From assembly GCF_016107705.1 (NCBI RefSeq), contig NZ_JAEHGC010000006.1:124001-188000 (forward strand): a DNA stretch of 64,000 nucleotides. The letters are read 5' to 3'. Positions 6,480 through 14,984 of the stretch are shown here, one piece after another (the first letter of the stretch is position 1; every line of letters begins with the position of its first letter). Origin of the DNA: Neobacillus cucumis (GTDB lineage: Bacteria > Bacillota > Bacilli > Bacillales_B > DSM-18226). A model generated the notes under the pieces. That model was not told the DNA's origin and did no database searches. It saw nothing but the letters and a program-made list of their open reading frames with translations. Both the position numbers and the translations under genes were made by a program.

Positions 6480-7575
6480 ATCTTTTCACAACTTCAAATA
6501 ATACGGCAACTCCAACACCACCGCCGCTGCCAATCGCGGCCACAGCAAAACGAGCATTTTTCTTTCGTTGTACTTCATAGAACAGCCTCGTAACCAAAAT
6601 GGCACCCGATGCTCCGTACGGGTGACCGATGGTTAAGGCTCCGCCGGATACATTTAGTTTTTCGTACGGGATTGAAAGTTCCTGTGCGCACGCGGCAATT
6701 TTTGAAGCAAAAGCCTCGTTGATTTCAAAGAGATCAATCTCTTCAATGGTCAGTCCATTTCTTTTTAGCAATGTTTGGATGGCTGGAATTGGTGCTGCTC
6801 CGGGATAGTGGGGGTGTACCCCTGCCGCCTGGCTATCAAGGAAGCGGAGAACCGGTTTGTATCCAAGATGAAGTGCAGTTGACTCCTCCATTACGACTAC
6901 GGCAGCTGCACCGTCATGAATCCCGCAGCTGTTTGCAGCGGTCACGGTTCCATTTTTTACAAATATCGGTTTTGCCCGTTTTAGCAGTGCGCTCATGTTT
7001 CGCTCCTTACTGAATTCCTCATCCCCGCTATGCCTTTCAACTGCGATGATTTCTTCTGTAAAAAAACCTTTTTTATAAGCCTCCCAGCTGCGATGATAGC
7101 TCAACAAGGCGTATTCATCCTGTGTTTCCTTACTGATTCCAAATTTTTGAGCGACATATTCAGCCGCAACCCCCATATCTGGGTCACCGATGTGGTCAGG
7201 TGAGAAGCGGGCTCTTTTTGGAAAAGGAGAGGTGCTTGGGCTTTCGACACCACCGGCTAGATAGCATTGGCCTGCACCACCTTGGATATAATAGGAAGCC
7301 ATGCGAATCGCTTCGAGACCGGCACTGCATTGGCGATCTAGGGTTACACCGGGGACCTGAAGTGGAAGGCCTGCTGTTAAGGCTGAAAGCCGGGCAATAT
7401 TTCCTCCGGGCCCTGTCACATTTCCTAAAAGACAATCGTCAATCTGATCCTCGATACCTCTTGCTAAGTGCTGAAGCAAGGGAGCAGCCAGCTCATGGGG
7501 CTGTAGGGATTGAAATATTCCATTTTGCTTACCGATGGGGGTTCGCTTTGCTTGGACAATGACTGCTTTTTTAAT
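6478..7575 (-). CDS. yhfS: Thiolase-family acyltransferase YhfS with apparent AUU start
   Basis: With the start proposed here the protein has 365 residues and opens KKAVIVQAKRTPIGKQNG, a canonical thiolase N-terminus. No ATG, GTG or TTG lies between the preceding in-frame TGA and this segment; the only sensible initiator is ATT at 7575-7573, seven bases after AAGGTG and overlapping the TAA of the upstream yhfT gene. The first usual start (TTG at 7479) would remove 32 conserved residues. The nucleophile is Cys83 (DRQCSAG) and GHPYGASG carries the active-site His. The C-terminal position that normally holds the acid/base Cys (C-x-GGG) reads AIGSGGG. It is the last gene of the bioY-yhfT-yhfS operon, as in Bacillus subtilis yhfUTS; the true substrate is unknown. 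Confidence 0.8.
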   Translation of the reverse strand: MKKAVIVQAKRTPIGKQNGIFQSLQPHELAAPLLQHLARGIEDQIDDCLLGNVTGPGGNIARLSALTAGLPLQVPGVTLDRQCSAGLEAIRMASYYIQGGAGQCYLAGGVESPSTSPFPKRARFSPDHIGDPDMGVAAEYVAQKFGISKETQDEYALLSYHRSWEAYKKGFFTEEIIAVERHSGDEEFSKERNMSALLKRAKPIFVKNGTVTAANSCGIHDGAAAVVVMEESTALHLGYKPVLRFLDSQAAGVHPHYPGAAPIPAIQTLLKRNGLTIEEIDLFEINEAFASKIAACAQELSIPYEKLNVSGGALTIGHPYGASGAILVTRLFYEVQRKKNARFAVAAIGSGGGVGVAVLFEVVKR

Positions 7576-9034
7576 GGTTGTTCACCTTGCTTTCGACCAA
7601 TTCGATTACCTGCCTGCGGGCAATTTTTCCGCCGCTTGTATAGGGCATTTCATCGACGAATACCCATTTTCGCGGGATTTTAAAAGAAGCAAGTTTTTCC
7701 TTGCACAATCTTTGAAGATCCAATTTTGTGGCAGAGCCTTTGACCACTGCGGTTACGATTTGTCCCCAGTAAGGGTCATTTACTCCAATAACGGCTACTT
7801 CCTCCACTTCATGATGTAAGGAAAGTACTTTTTCAATTTCTTCCGGGAAAATATTGATGCCGCCATAGAGAATCATGTTCTTTTCCCGGCCGACAATATA
7901 AAGGTATCCTTCTTCATCCAAATAGCCCATGTCATGAACGGTAAGCCAATCATGCTCTGCTTGAACTGTGCTTTGATCGGACTCCAGGTATCCACTGAAA
8001 ATCATTTTACTTTTCACATAAATCTTTCCTGTTTGATTCGGCTTTGCCAGCTTAGAATCCTGCAGGCGGATTTCAATTTTTACATTATGGCAGGGCCTGC
8101 CGACAGAACCCGGTTTTCGCTCCATTTCCTGATCGGATAATACGGTTACAAAGCTTAGCTCGCTTGCCCCGTAAAACTCATACAGGGTGAGGTTTGGAAA
8201 CTGGCTGCGGACCTGGTGCTTGGAATGCTCCTCCCATTTAGCCCCGGAGGAAAGAATTTTTAGTGGCCTTTCGATGGTACATTCCGCCTGAAAAAGGGAG
8301 GAAATCATCGTCGGGACGACATAGATGACCTTAATCGGAGCTGTCTCAATCCACCTCAGGGCCTGGGATGGGATATATTTTTCAAGCAAATAGACGGTTC
8401 CACCAAGATACAGTGTACTGATTGCGCCATAGAGGAAATGGGAATGAATCAGCGCCCCAGGGATTAAGACGTGGTCATTCTTATTCATCTGAAAATCAAC
8501 TTGGTTGCAGGCAAAGCTTGCAACCCACGAGTTGTGTGAGCGAATAAATGCTTTCGGATTACCTGTCGTACCGGAAGTGAATCCCATGTAAAAGGGAAGT
8601 TCCCCGTTAGAATGTATGGTTTCCGGGGCAGATCCCCGCTGAATTTCCTCCAGGCATTCTTCCCAAATGATAACTTTAGTAGGGGAATGGAGGTTTTTTA
8701 CGGAAGCACTCCTGTTTTTTGTCGTTATAACAAGCGAAGCCCTAGAAAGTGCAAGCCGTTTATCTACCTCTGATTCGGTCCATTTTATATCAAAGGGGAC
8801 TGCCGTCCAACCTGCTGCAGCTGCCCCTGTAAACAGCTGCAGAAAAGGAATCCCATTCGGAAGCAAAATCGCAACCGTTCTATTGAAAGAGTGGAAGGCC
8901 TCAAACCAATTCGCCGTTCGACAAACCCGTTCATCCCACTCCTGATATGTAATCCTTTCCCCAGCCGTTAAAACCGCCGTTTTCATTGGAAACTTCTTTG
9001 CATGATGTGCATATGAATCAGTAATCGAAGCCAT
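7571..9034 (-). CDS. yhfT: AMP-forming acyl-CoA ligase YhfT
   Basis: A 487-residue ANL-superfamily enzyme that activates a carboxylic acid with ATP and CoA. The phosphate loop TSGTTGNPK is at residues 153-161, FYGASE (A5 motif) near 290, GYLDEEGYLYIVGREKNMI (A7/A8 hinge) near 385-405 and the catalytic Lys motif TSGGKIARRQV near the C-terminus. AGAGGAG is placed correctly before the ATG. It lies between bioY and the thiolase gene in an operon under a BirA-type operator, which points to a role tied to biotin supply, perhaps activation of a pimelate-like or fatty acid. Its stop codon overlaps the thiolase start, implying coupling. Confidence 0.85.
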   Translation of the reverse strand: MASITDSYAHHAKKFPMKTAVLTAGERITYQEWDERVCRTANWFEAFHSFNRTVAILLPNGIPFLQLFTGAAAAGWTAVPFDIKWTESEVDKRLALSRASLVITTKNRSASVKNLHSPTKVIIWEECLEEIQRGSAPETIHSNGELPFYMGFTSGTTGNPKAFIRSHNSWVASFACNQVDFQMNKNDHVLIPGALIHSHFLYGAISTLYLGGTVYLLEKYIPSQALRWIETAPIKVIYVVPTMISSLFQAECTIERPLKILSSGAKWEEHSKHQVRSQFPNLTLYEFYGASELSFVTVLSDQEMERKPGSVGRPCHNVKIEIRLQDSKLAKPNQTGKIYVKSKMIFSGYLESDQSTVQAEHDWLTVHDMGYLDEEGYLYIVGREKNMILYGGINIFPEEIEKVLSLHHEVEEVAVIGVNDPYWGQIVTAVVKGSATKLDLQRLCKEKLASFKIPRKWVFVDEMPYTSGGKIARRQVIELVESKVNNH

Positions 9035-9056
9035 CTATATTCTCCTCTCTGTGTGC

Positions 9057-9105
9057 GTTCGACAAAATTCGGGTGGTGACAGGCACCACCCGAATTTTGT
9101 CGAAC
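9057..9105. repeat. Intra-operon palindromic repeat with GTGACAGGCACC core
   Basis: A perfect 22-bp inverted repeat (9057-9078 and 9084-9105) around loop ACAGG, running from GTTCGACAAA to its complement. It lies between bioY and yhfT, just before the yhfT ribosome binding site. The core GGTGACAGGCACC is shared with copies near 18.4, 22.4, 51.4 and 53.0 kb. Confidence 0.85.
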
Positions 9106-9125
9106 GATAGTAAAAAGAGACACCG

Positions 9126-9689
9126 TTATAGTGTCTCCGCATTTTTATGCAGGTTTCGTTTTATGGCCGGTGATTTGGCTAGTCTGTATACGAGGTAGGA
9201 TGCTAGGGTTGCTTTTAGGATGTCTCCCGGGATATAGACTAGGCTGGTGATGATGGCGTCGGTAAGTTTGATGTGCATGATGAAGGCTTGGACTGGAATG
9301 CCGATTATGTACATCATGAGTATTCCAACGGTTAGGTTGATCAATAGTATTCTCCCAAGGCGCAGTTTGCTGAAACGAGAGATGAGATAGCCAAGGCATA
9401 ATGCGGTAATCGGCCATGAAATTAAATATCCAGCGCTTGGTCCTAAGAATACAGCAAATCCTCCACGTCCTCCAGACAAAAGCGGTGCACCCGCTGCAAC
9501 GAGTAAAAGAAAAATAATCATACTCCAAGCCCCGCGTTTTGCTCCTAATACACCACCGGCAAGCAGAACACCAAAAGTTTGCAGCGTGATGGGAACTGGT
9601 GTAAACGAGAGCATGATTGGCGGGACAAAGCCTAAAGCTCCCATAAAGGCTGCTAATAAAGCAACATATGTAATGTCTAAAAGTTTCAT
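9126..9689 (-). CDS. bioY: Biotin transporter substrate-binding component BioY
   Basis: A 187-residue integral membrane protein with about six hydrophobic segments; it is the S component of the ECF-type biotin transporter. The N-terminal FTPVPITLQTFGVLLAGGVLG and GGRGGFAVFLGPSAGYLISW motifs are diagnostic for BioY. The ATG at 9689 is chosen over one at 9704 because GAGGAGA lies six bases before it and overlaps the upper ATG. It is first in the operon bioY-yhfT-yhfS, controlled by a BirA-type operator and a good sigma-A promoter. No ATPase or EcfT gene is nearby, so it would use shared ECF subunits or work alone. Confidence 0.92.
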   Translation of the reverse strand: MKLLDITYVALLAAFMGALGFVPPIMLSFTPVPITLQTFGVLLAGGVLGAKRGAWSMIIFLLLVAAGAPLLSGGRGGFAVFLGPSAGYLISWPITALCLGYLISRFSKLRLGRILLINLTVGILMMYIIGIPVQAFIMHIKLTDAIITSLVYIPGDILKATLASYLVYRLAKSPAIKRNLHKNAETL

Positions 9690-9738
9690 ATTCCATCTCC
9701 TCATATTTAACTATAGATTCATATCTTTTTCAATTTTT

Positions 9739-9791
9739 ATTGTAAAAGCGTCAGGAATATATGTCAACTTAATTTTATAATGAGTTAACAT
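9739..9791 (-). promoter_or_regulatory. Sigma-A promoter with BirA (biotin repressor) operator
   Basis: Minus-strand promoter TTGACA (9767-9762), 17-bp spacer, TACAAT (9744-9739). The -35 is inside an inverted repeat ATGTTAAC-N15-GTTGACAT (9791-9761). Two GTTAAC-type half sites 15 bases apart is the known BirA operator form in Bacillus, so biotin-bound BirA should block RNA polymerase. Confidence 0.85.
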
Positions 9792-9864
9792 ATAAAAATA
9801 AAACATTGGGAAAATCACTTTAATTTTTCAAAAATATTGATAGATTTTGAGTGTTGTTTCCCAA

Positions 9865-9893
9865 TCTTCGCCTGCTTTTTCCCATGGTATAAT
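9865..9893 (+). promoter_or_regulatory. Promoter of the neutral protease gene, weak -35
   Basis: A perfect TATAAT (9888-9893) has only TCTTCG at the -35 position. A good -10 with a poor -35 fits dependence on an activator such as the NprR-like protein encoded downstream. Confidence 0.45.
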
Positions 9894-9936
9894 TATTTCG
9901 AAAATTATAAATTATTTTTCAGGAGGTCTAAAGTAG

Positions 9937-11568
9937 ATGAAAAAGCGTACTTCACTTGTTCTTGCCCTTGGTCTAACAGTAGGAGCAGTCATGCCATTTA
10001 CTGCTGCTGCACAAGCCAAAACACCTTATAATGTGATGGCTGCAAAGGAAGTTCAGTTCAATAAGGATGCAAAGGTGACCTGGAAAAAGGGACAAGCTGT
10101 TCCAACCTTTGTTCATGGAAAACTATCAACTAAGGGTCATAAAGACAAGGAAGCTATTAAACAATTTATTAAAGAGAATAAACAAATCTATCAATTAGAT
10201 TCGGATAAAGATCTTACATTATTGAATATTCAAATCGATGAAATTGGCAGCACACATTATGAATTTGTTCAATCGGTTCAAGGCATTCCTGTCGACGGTG
10301 CAGCTTTTAAGGTTCATACTGATAAAAACGGAATTGTAACCGCTGTCAATGGGGATGTATTTCCAGAAGCGTCCGGTTATTTTAAAGGAAAGCTGAAAGC
10401 ACAGCTTTCAAAGGATGCAGCGCTTGCGTATGCGTGGAAATCAATCAATCTGACAAAAGAGCAAACCCTAATGGATGCAGAGGCTGGCCCTAGAGGAGAA
10501 AAAGAGCGGGGACTAGTCGAAAAAAGCAAGCAAGTGATTTATAAAAAAGGGAATGACTTCTATCACGCCTACAAAATCAATCTTCAATTTATTCAGCCGT
10601 ATCCGGCCAACTGGGTCGTTTATGTGGATGCAAACAATGGAAAGATCCTAGATTCATATAATGCAGTGGCTGAAGGAACAGGTGTTGGTGTTTTAGGTGA
10701 CACAAAAACCATTAATACCTATTATTCGGGAGGAACTTATTATTTGTACGATACCACGAAACCGATGAGTGGTGTGATTGAAACAAGAACAGCAGCCAAT
10801 AGAACACGTTTACCAGGTAACTATTCGGTTGACGCTGATAATAATTTTAATTCGACCTCCCAGCGTGCAGATGTAGATGCTCACTATTATGCCGGCGTTG
10901 TTTACGACTATTATAAAAATAATTTTAACCGTAACAGCTTTGATAACAATGGCGCAACCATTCGTTCATCGGTCCACTATAGTAAAAATTACAACAATGC
11001 CTTCTGGAATGGCTCGCAGATGGTGTATGGGGATGGCGATGGGACAACCTTTACCTCTTTATCTGGTTCACTGGATGTCGTTGGTCATGAGCTAACCCAT
11101 GCAGTTACTGAACGAACAGCCGGATTAGAGTACCAATATCAATCAGGAGCCCTAAATGAGTCGATTTCCGATACGTTCGGAGTTTTTATGGATCGCGGCG
11201 ATTACTTAATTGGGGAGGACGTTTACACACCGCAGAAGTCAGGAGATGCTCTAAGAAGCTTATCCAACCCGACACTCTACGGTCAGCCGGATAATATGAG
11301 CGGCTATGTGAACACAACCTCTGACAATGGCGGGGTACATACAAACAGTGGCATTCCAAACAAAGCCGCCTATTTAACGATTCAGCAGGTCGGATTCGAT
11401 ACGGCACAAAAAATTTATTATCGTGCCCTAACTGTTTATCTATCACCTAAGAGCAACTTTAGCGATGCCCGCGCCTCTCTTCTTGCTGCAGCAGCAGACC
11501 TTTACGGATCAGGAAGCACTCAATATAGTGCAGTAGCATCTGCTTGGTCACAGGTAGGAGTCTATTAA
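9937..11568 (+). CDS. npr: Secreted neutral metalloprotease (bacillolysin, M4 family)
   Basis: A 543-residue preproprotease. A Sec signal peptide covers about residues 1-27 ([20 protein letters not shown], then AAAQAK), an FTP/PepSY propeptide extends to about residue 245, and the mature thermolysin-like domain begins near [13 protein letters not shown]. Zinc ligands and catalysis: HELTH at 384-388, Glu in [12 protein letters not shown], calcium-binding Asp-rich loops such as YGDGDGTTF and the [15 protein letters not shown] active-site segment. The length equals that of thermolysin/NprE precursors. AGGAGG lies ten bases before the ATG. The adjacent NprR-type regulator and pheromone gene suggest quorum-dependent expression in stationary phase. 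It could be called nprE or nprB; I use npr. Confidence 0.93.
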   Translation: MKKRTSLVLALGLTVGAVMPFTAAAQAKTPYNVMAAKEVQFNKDAKVTWKKGQAVPTFVHGKLSTKGHKDKEAIKQFIKENKQIYQLDSDKDLTLLNIQIDEIGSTHYEFVQSVQGIPVDGAAFKVHTDKNGIVTAVNGDVFPEASGYFKGKLKAQLSKDAALAYAWKSINLTKEQTLMDAEAGPRGEKERGLVEKSKQVIYKKGNDFYHAYKINLQFIQPYPANWVVYVDANNGKILDSYNAVAEGTGVGVLGDTKTINTYYSGGTYYLYDTTKPMSGVIETRTAANRTRLPGNYSVDADNNFNSTSQRADVDAHYYAGVVYDYYKNNFNRNSFDNNGATIRSSVHYSKNYNNAFWNGSQMVYGDGDGTTFTSLSGSLDVVGHELTHAVTERTAGLEYQYQSGALNESISDTFGVFMDRGDYLIGEDVYTPQKSGDALRSLSNPTLYGQPDNMSGYVNTTSDNGGVHTNSGIPNKAAYLTIQQVGFDTAQKIYYRALTVYLSPKSNFSDARASLLAAAADLYGSGSTQYSAVASAWSQVGVY

Positions 11569-11579
11569 AAATAGCACTG

Positions 11580-11615
11580 GTAGGACTGGTAATAATTTTC
11601 CAGTCCTACTTGACT
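11580..11615 (+). terminator. Terminator of the protease gene
   Basis: 10-bp stem GTAGGACTGG/CCAGTCCTAC (11580-11589, 11600-11609) followed by TTGACTTATT. Confidence 0.7.
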
Positions 11616-11675
11616 TATTAGTTTGTAAAAATTAGAATATTCTTAATATAATTGGAGGTGCAGGGAGCGAGGAAT

Positions 11676-12935
11676 TTGATCGGAGAACGGATTCGCTATT
11701 TTAGAAAAATGAAAAATATCACGCAAAAACAGCTGGCAGAGGGCATTTGTGCCATCTCCTATCTTTCAAAAATTGAGAGTGGAACAGCTGCTGCGAGTGA
11801 AGAAGTTATTCGTTTGCTCTGTGAAAGACTGGAACTCGGTGATGGAACGTTAGATGAAGGCTTTGATGGGGACTTGTTGAAAAAAATTGATCAATTTAAA
11901 TTAGCAGTAAAGAACAAACAATTTCCGGAAGCTGAAAAAATGAATGAGTCCTTAAAGGAAGCCATAAAAAAGAGTCAATCACAGCAGGTTCATATGAAGT
12001 ATGATACCTATCTGTTTGGCCTTTATGTTTTTTCAGGAAAAACCGAACATTCCAAAACCTTGCTCGAAAAAATTCAAAAATACCCGGAGCTTTTACAGGA
12101 CAGGCCGTATCTTCGTTTTGACTACTATTATTTTTTAAGCATCTATTATTATCTTCAAGAACAATTTCAAAAAGCGATGGTTTGCAATGAGAATATGATT
12201 CTTTTGTTTAATCTTCCCGAAGTGACAGAGGTAGAAAAAGGAAGAATCTATTATAACCAAGCCCTTGCCTGTACGAGTATCTATCAATATTTTCAATCGA
12301 TTCTTTTAACTCAAAAGGCCTTAGAATCTTTCCGCAGGGAATTTGATAATGAAAGCAGTCTAAAATCACTTATTTTATTAGGGGTCAACCATCGACGCGT
12401 TCATAATTACAATGAATCGGAACGATTTTTAAAAAAGGCTTTGCAATTATCGCAAAAATTAAAGGATGATCACTCGACTTCAATCATTTACCATAATTTG
12501 GGGTACTTGTATTCCAGTATGAATCGTTCCGAGGAGGCTCTTCAAAATTTTCAGGCAGCTCTAGATTCAAAAGGCATTATTGACCATGAGCTTTTAGGTA
12601 CGTATTACTTAGTGGCAAAGGAATATATGAATCTTGGAAATAAGCAGGAGGCAAGAGTATGGTGCGGTCGAGCACTTTCAAAGCTTAAAACTGTGCCAAT
12701 TGATGAATACCATTACCATATCCATTTGCAAAATTTTGAGATTGAGCAAGTGGAAAACAGCCAATATGAAGAATTACTTCTAGAAGCGATCCGCTATTTT
12801 GAACAGGTGCAATTATATCATTATGTTACGGAATGCTCGGAAAATCTGGCGAACTATTATTTTAAAGATACAAAGTATAAAAAAGCGAGTGAATATTATC
12901 GTTTAGCCAATGACGCACGTAAGAAAATTAACTAA
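11676..12935 (+). CDS. nprR: NprR-like RRNPP quorum-sensing regulator
   Basis: A 419-residue protein with an N-terminal Xre-type helix-turn-helix (about residues 2-55, ITQKQLAEG...SYLSKIESG) followed by some nine TPR-like repeats to the C-terminus (for example HNLGYLYSSMNRSEEALQNF). This is the architecture of the RRNPP family (Rap, NprR, PlcR, PrgX), which bind exported and re-imported peptides. The TTG at 11676 is favoured since GGGAGCGAGG lies just upstream; a TTG at 11652 has no ribosome binding site. It follows the neutral protease gene and is followed after 12 bases by a small secreted-peptide gene, the exact arrangement of npr-nprR-nprX in the Bacillus cereus group. NprR itself activates protease and necrotrophism genes. 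Confidence 0.85.
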   Translation: MIGERIRYFRKMKNITQKQLAEGICAISYLSKIESGTAAASEEVIRLLCERLELGDGTLDEGFDGDLLKKIDQFKLAVKNKQFPEAEKMNESLKEAIKKSQSQQVHMKYDTYLFGLYVFSGKTEHSKTLLEKIQKYPELLQDRPYLRFDYYYFLSIYYYLQEQFQKAMVCNENMILLFNLPEVTEVEKGRIYYNQALACTSIYQYFQSILLTQKALESFRREFDNESSLKSLILLGVNHRRVHNYNESERFLKKALQLSQKLKDDHSTSIIYHNLGYLYSSMNRSEEALQNFQAALDSKGIIDHELLGTYYLVAKEYMNLGNKQEARVWCGRALSKLKTVPIDEYHYHIHLQNFEIEQVENSQYEELLLEAIRYFEQVQLYHYVTECSENLANYYFKDTKYKKASEYYRLANDARKKIN

Positions 12936-12947
12936 AGGGGAATGTAT

Positions 12948-13085
12948 ATGTTAAAAAAATTAATCTTGGTGACCGTGATCATCGGGGCATTTCTTGCCGG
13001 TGCATTAAAGGTATCTTCAAGCCATGATACAGCACATGACATCCTGCCAAAAGTGATTTACTCACAAGGAAATGAAACTTTGTAA
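12948..13085 (+). CDS. nprX: NprX-like signalling peptide precursor (45 residues)
   Basis: An unlisted short gene: ATG at 12948, AAAGGGGAA ribosome binding site, stop at 13085. The product begins with a signal-like segment MLKKLILVTVIIGAFLAG and continues with KVSSSHDTAHDILPKV and a short IYSQGNETL tail. It starts 12 bases after the regulator's stop and ends 15 bases before a terminator, so it is cotranscribed with nprR. Size, signal segment and place match precursors of RRNPP pheromones such as NprX and PapR, whose C-terminal part is processed to a 5-8-residue signal. The mature peptide cannot be fixed; a piece around HDILPKV is a candidate. Confidence 0.8.
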   Translation: MLKKLILVTVIIGAFLAGALKVSSSHDTAHDILPKVIYSQGNETL

Positions 13086-13100
13086 TCGGAATTATGACGC

Positions 13101-13131
13101 AAAACCTTGCCGGTGTTGAGCAAGGTTTTTT
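13101..13131 (+). terminator. Terminator of nprR-nprX
   Basis: ACCTTGC...GCAAGGT stem (13104-13126) preceded by AAA and followed by TTTTTTATT. Confidence 0.85.
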
Positions 13132-13137
13132 ATTATG

Positions 13138-13169
13138 CAAAAAAAAGAGATTGGTGTAATCCACCAATC
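13138..13169 (-). terminator. Terminator of the aromatic-acid transporter gene
   Basis: On the minus strand, GATTGGTG-gatta-CACCAATC followed by TCTTTTTTTT. The stretch between it and the transporter stop at 13377 (about 200 bases) shows no gene. Confidence 0.7.
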
Positions 13170-13376
13170 AAAATTATGGGAAGTTTTTGGACTTTTAGGT
13201 TCCAAAACCTTAATTAAGTTACTCTTATCTTAAAACATACATGTGTAGAACTTAGGGAGAAGTTGTGTGGAAGTTGTGAAGATTCCTTCACTGAGAAATG
13301 ATTGCAGCAACAAGCGCCAATTTTAGCCAAAGTTAAACTTCTAACTTAGGGCTTAAGGTGCTAATTTTTTAGCGGG

Positions 13377-14732
13377 TTATCCTACATCAACCTGGCTTTT
13401 AATCGATTCTACATTGCTATCCATTTCATTCGTATACGCATTTTTAACAGGTACAACAGCAAGGGCAATGGCTGCAATTAATCCAGGGATAGCAAATGCT
13501 ATGAAATTTAAATGAATCGGTAATGAAATCGACAAAAGGAATCCGCCTAAAAGTGGTCCAGCCATACCGCCAATCCTGCCAATACCAGAAGCCATTCCTA
13601 AAGCAGTGGACCTGACATATGGAGGATAGTACTGAGAAACATAGGCTTGGACAATATTTTGGGAACCGATGGTCGCAGCACCCGCAATCGCTACTAATAG
13701 GTAGATTAAAAATGTACTCCCGCCAAAACCTAGTAATGTTAAAGCAATTGCTCCAGAGGCGTACATCGGAACAAGCATCTTTTTGGAACCGTATTGATCA
13801 CAAAGTCGACCAATAATAAGTGTTCCGATAATGGCACCGCCTTGAAGTGCAATCAGGAAGCCCAGACTTGAATTTAGTCCATAGCCTGCTTCGATCATTA
13901 ATTTAGGAAGCCAAGTATTTAAACCGTAAACCATCAATAAACAACTGAAAAATGCAACCCAAAACATAACAGTACTTACTGCTCGTTTTTCTTTAAATAA
14001 TCCAATAATCGGAACCTTTGTTTCTTGTGTCTTTACTTCTACGATTTCATCATGCAAATGAAACGTGGACTCAGGATTTACTTTAGCAAGAGTTGCGATT
14101 AATATTTCTTTCTTGCCAGTGCGAATAAGGTGACTTGCTGTTTCAGGCAATTGCTTATGCATAAAGGGTAAAAGAAGTAGAGGCAGTCCCGCAAACCAAA
14201 AAATGGCCTCCCAGCCAAACTTAGGCATTAAAAAGATTCCTAATAGCGGAGCAAGAATCCCCCCGACTGAATAGCCGCATAATACGATGGAAACAATCAT
14301 ACTTCTCATTTTTTTAGGTGCATAATCCGTTAATAAAGCAATGACATTCGGCATAATCCCGCCAAGTCCTAATCCAGCTAAAAAGCGAAAGGTAGAGAAA
14401 ACAGTTGGTGTTTGTGCGAATCCGCAAAGAAATGTAAATAAGCTAAACAAAAGGAGGGTAATCGTAATAACATTTTTTCTTCCAATCCGATCGGCAAGTG
14501 TTCCGAACAGGATAGCACCGAACATCATACCAAATAATCCATAGGTTCCTATAGCTCCGGCTTCAACAGGAGTAAGATTCCATTTTTCAATTAGGGTCGG
14601 TACGACGGTTCCATATACAACAAGATCATATCCATCAAACGAAATGATGAAGAAACTCCATAAAAGTAGGATTAGATGAAAGCGGTTAAATTTACTACTC
14701 GCGATAACCTCTGTTGAATTAATCTTTGCCAA
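13377..14732 (-). CDS. MFS transporter, aromatic acid:H+ symporter type
   Basis: A 451-residue MFS protein with 12 membrane segments. The N-terminal DGYDLVVYGTVVPTLIEKW motif, with the Asp in TM1, and GTLADRIGRKNVI in loop 2 are marks of the aromatic acid:H+ symporter family (PcaK, BenK, MhpT), which import benzoate-type acids. Start: TTG at 14732, seven bases after AGGGGG; another TTG further upstream precedes that site and is disfavoured. A cre-like box lies upstream. Next to it are an IclR regulator, a YciI-like protein and the debris of a flavin monooxygenase, so it belonged to an aromatic catabolic cluster that has mostly decayed. Confidence 0.8.
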   Translation of the reverse strand: MAKINSTEVIASSKFNRFHLILLLWSFFIISFDGYDLVVYGTVVPTLIEKWNLTPVEAGAIGTYGLFGMMFGAILFGTLADRIGRKNVITITLLLFSLFTFLCGFAQTPTVFSTFRFLAGLGLGGIMPNVIALLTDYAPKKMRSMIVSIVLCGYSVGGILAPLLGIFLMPKFGWEAIFWFAGLPLLLLPFMHKQLPETASHLIRTGKKEILIATLAKVNPESTFHLHDEIVEVKTQETKVPIIGLFKEKRAVSTVMFWVAFFSCLLMVYGLNTWLPKLMIEAGYGLNSSLGFLIALQGGAIIGTLIIGRLCDQYGSKKMLVPMYASGAIALTLLGFGGSTFLIYLLVAIAGAATIGSQNIVQAYVSQYYPPYVRSTALGMASGIGRIGGMAGPLLGGFLLSISLPIHLNFIAFAIPGLIAAIALAVVPVKNAYTNEMDSNVESIKSQVDVG

Positions 14733-14763
14733 ATTTTTTCCCCCTATTTTCAAAAAAGTTAGA

Positions 14764-14777
14764 TGACAACGCTTACG
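14764..14777 (-). promoter_or_regulatory. cre-like site before the aromatic-acid transporter
   Basis: On the minus strand, CGTAAGCGTTGTCA matches 13 of 14 positions of TGWAANCGNTNWCA and lies about 32 bases before the start codon, where CcpA binding would block transcription. Confidence 0.55.
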
Positions 14778-14950
14778 AAATTATAAAAATTTATTAGTTA
14801 ACGATTAAACACCACCTCCACTGTACCTATAGTGAAAAATGTTCTCTATTTATGGATTATAAACAACAGTTGAATGATTTTCAATATGGAAATTTTAATA
14901 TTAATTATTTTCTGTAAATTAAAGGGGCCAAAATATCTTATAATAAAACA

Positions 14951-14977
14951 AAAAAAGCGGGGATTCCCCGCTTTTTA
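14951..14977 (-). terminator. Terminator after the IclR regulator
   Basis: AAAAAAGCGGGG-att-CCCCGCTTTTT, usable in both directions. Confidence 0.85.
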
Positions 14978-14984
14978 TCAATAC

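Noticed and set aside
7480..7575. Thiolase as an N-terminally truncated pseudogene
   Set aside because: The conserved N-terminus is present in frame, with a good ribosome binding site; only the initiator is unusual.
9145..9696. Long open frame on the minus strand overlapping bioY in another frame
   Set aside because: Composition is unlike a protein (many His, Trp, Cys) and bioY is an unmistakable family member with its own ribosome binding site.
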